Shown: positions 53,436-54,764 of the stretch, piece by piece
Position numbering within the stretch: position 1 is the first letter of the stretch
How the letters are laid out: every line of letters starts with the position of its first letter
Made by a program: the position numbers and the translations under genes
The notes under the pieces: generated by a model
What the model was told of the DNA's origin: nothing
The model's database searches: none
The model's input: only the letters and a program-made list of their open reading frames with translations
Origin: Gammaproteobacteria bacterium
GTDB taxonomy: Bacteria > Pseudomonadota > Gammaproteobacteria > Pseudomonadales > Azotimanducaceae
Assembly (NCBI GenBank): GCA_028824555.1
Contig: JAPPDJ010000073.1
Location: 1 to 54,764 of the forward strand
Direction of reading: 5' to 3'
Length of the DNA: 54,764 nucleotides

Positions 53436-53567
53436 TTTGGAGGGAGGGCGTCTCGCCCTCCGTAGTGCGCCGTCAGGCGCACTCTTCCTGAAGACGGCTC
53501 TGGTGCCGATCAAGTCGAAAAACGCGCCTGACGGTGCGTAGGGAGGGCGAGACGCCCTCCCTCCAAA
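53436..53567. repeat. MITE-like inverted-repeat element (family B), second copy
   Basis: Perfect 26-bp inverted arms (53436-53461 and 53542-53567) continue inward as imperfect arms with CGTCAGGCGC. Each arm is itself a hairpin with a GGAGGGCG stem. It is the same family as 12231-12348, and it occupies the gap before the nitronate monooxygenase gene. Confidence 0.87.
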
Positions 53568-53582
53568 GACAGGGTTCTCTCC

Positions 53583-54545
53583 ATGCCTGACACCACCTCC
53601 GGCACCTTCGACAACCGCGTTACCCGCATGCTGGGTGTTGCGACGCCCATCGTGCAGGCGCCGATGGGATGGATCGCGCGGTCCGCGCTTGCCTCGGCGG
53701 TTTCCAACGCCGGGGCGCTCGGCATCATCGAGACCTCCTCGGGCGAACTCGATGCGGTTCGTGGCGAAATCCTGCGGATGCGGGAGCTCACCGACAAGCC
53801 GTTTGGCGTCAACATTGCCCAGGCGTTCGTGCGCGACCCGAACATCGTCGATTTCGTGATCGACCAAGGGGTGCAGTTCGTCACCACATCGGCCGGCAAT
53901 CCGGAGCGCTATACCGAGCAGCTGAAGTCAGCGGGGCTTACCGTCTTCCATGTGGTGCCGAGCCTGGCCGCAGCCAAGAAGGCGGTCGCCTGTGGCGTGG
54001 ACGGCCTGGTGGTGGAAGGCGGCGAAGGCGGCGGCTTCAAGAACCCGCGCGAAGTCGCCAGCATGGTGCTGCTGCCGCTGGTGCGCTCGCAGGTGGATGT
54101 GCCGATCATCGCCGCCGGCGGTTTCGTGGACGGCTCTTCGATGGCCGCCGCATTCGCCCTCGGCGCAGAAGGCGTGCAGATGGGTACGCGCATGGTCTCG
54201 GCGGCCGAGTCGCCGGTCCATGCCAACTGGAAGCAGGCCATCGTCGATGCCCGGGAGACGGACACCGTGTTCTTGAACCGCCACGCCTCCCCGGCGCTCA
54301 GGGCTCTGCGCACCGCCAAGACGAGCGAGCTTGAGTACGACACCGAGACCAACGCCATGACCGAGTTTGGCACGGCGATGGCGCTCTACTTCGGCGGCGA
54401 CATGGAAGCAAGCATCGCCCTCACGGGCCAAGTCTGTGGCCGCATCGACGCGGTGCGCCCCGTGGCGGAGATCATTGCGGAAGTGCGCGCCGAGTTCTTT
54501 GCGGAAATCGGCCACCTGGCCAATGCGTACCTAGGAGCGTCCTGA
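53583..54545 (+). CDS. nitronate monooxygenase / FabK-like FMN oxidoreductase
   Basis: This 320-residue TIM-barrel flavoprotein has the N-terminal P-I-V-Q-A-P-M-G-W and later V-E-G-G-E-G-G-G-F and I-I-A-A-G-G-F-V-D-G typical of the 2-nitropropane dioxygenase family, with FMN bound in the barrel. Members oxidise nitronates or, as FabK, reduce enoyl-ACP. An ATG at 53583 follows a repeat that ends 16 bases earlier. Which activity applies cannot be told from sequence alone. Confidence 0.85.
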   Translation: MPDTTSGTFDNRVTRMLGVATPIVQAPMGWIARSALASAVSNAGALGIIETSSGELDAVRGEILRMRELTDKPFGVNIAQAFVRDPNIVDFVIDQGVQFVTTSAGNPERYTEQLKSAGLTVFHVVPSLAAAKKAVACGVDGLVVEGGEGGGFKNPREVASMVLLPLVRSQVDVPIIAAGGFVDGSSMAAAFALGAEGVQMGTRMVSAAESPVHANWKQAIVDARETDTVFLNRHASPALRALRTAKTSELEYDTETNAMTEFGTAMALYFGGDMEASIALTGQVCGRIDAVRPVAEIIAEVRAEFFAEIGHLANAYLGAS

Positions 54546-54568
54546 TAGGCCTAGCTTAGCCCGCATTT

Positions 54569-54764
54569 CTGTCACTCCCCCCTCGCGGGGGAGTCGAGAA
54601 ACGGCGTTCCTCGCCGTTTCTCGGAGGGGGGGCCGCCTGTGCGGGTTAGTACGCCGCGGGGTGTTCTCTCCGAAGTCGGGCTTCGTTCGGGGACTGTGGG
54701 GTACGGGGTTTTGGGTCGGCGGCCCCCCCTCCGAGAAAAGCGGGGACGCTTTTCTCGACTCCCC
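54569..54764. repeat. inverted pair of family C repeats, cut by the window end
   Basis: The left arm (54569-54637) has the GAGAAACGGCG hairpin. The right arm, from 54718, has the GAGAAAAGCG hairpin and runs off the window. Between them lies the tail seen in other copies (54671-54717, reverse orientation). No gene is seen after 54545. Confidence 0.88.

Overview
The window is GC-rich bacterial chromosome. I read it as coming from a gammaproteobacterium. The main reason is a division/cell-wall (dcw) cluster that runs on the minus strand from mraZ through ftsZ and is followed by a DUF721/DciA gene, secA and argJ; that order is typical of Gammaproteobacteria. The MurE DNPR motif also indicates meso-diaminopimelate peptidoglycan. 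The abundance of PhyH dioxygenases, SDRs, quinoproteins and a GMC dehydrogenase suggests an uncultivated, possibly aquatic or host-associated lineage, but this is inference.

Layout. 1-4.5 kb: a cut RES-domain gene, an exported esterase, a PhyH dioxygenase, a cupin, an orphan antitoxin-like gene, an SDR and a small unknown gene. 4.6-12.1 kb: a single-chain biotin-dependent acyl-CoA carboxylase, a ThDP enzyme divergent from a 2-hydroxyacid dehydrogenase, and another SDR. 12.4-13.8 kb: a peroxiredoxin whose peroxidatic residue is an in-frame UGA followed by a SECIS-like hairpin, so a probable selenoprotein, translationally coupled to a second PhyH gene. 13.9-21.8 kb: two exported proteins of unknown function, a DUF6152-like protein, two PQQ-type quinoprotein lipoproteins (the second with an internal cytochrome c) and a GST. 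22-41.2 kb: argJ, secA, dciA-like and the dcw cluster. murF, murG, murB, ddl and lpxC are absent from their usual places in it. 41.3-48.5 kb: a GMC dehydrogenase with its small subunit, an aldo/keto reductase, a P1-family peptidase, a third PhyH, an SDR and an exported helical protein. 48.6-53.4 kb: a TlpA-like thioredoxin and a caa3-type cytochrome c oxidase (coxB with fused cytochrome c, coxA, coxC, subunit IV). The window ends with a nitronate monooxygenase-like gene.

The most pervasive unexplained structure is a set of dispersed palindromic elements. They are tandem short hairpins with 3-5 nt loops, whose stems differ in sequence but keep their pairing, and larger inverted-repeat elements built from such hairpins. 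They fill most intergenic gaps. They also lie in frame inside genes: the 3' parts of rsmH, ftsQ and ftsI, the signal-peptide region of an exported protein, and the start codon of a quinoprotein. One 312-bp element with 21-bp inverted ends supplies the ribosome binding site and start codon of murD.

Functionally, the dcw genes are tightly overlapped (ATGA-type junctions) and clearly co-translated. The oxidoreductase genes point to oxidation of aliphatic or polycyclic substrates, with electrons delivered to cytochrome c and the caa3 oxidase. The selenoprotein implies that the genome carries the selABCD decoding machinery elsewhere.
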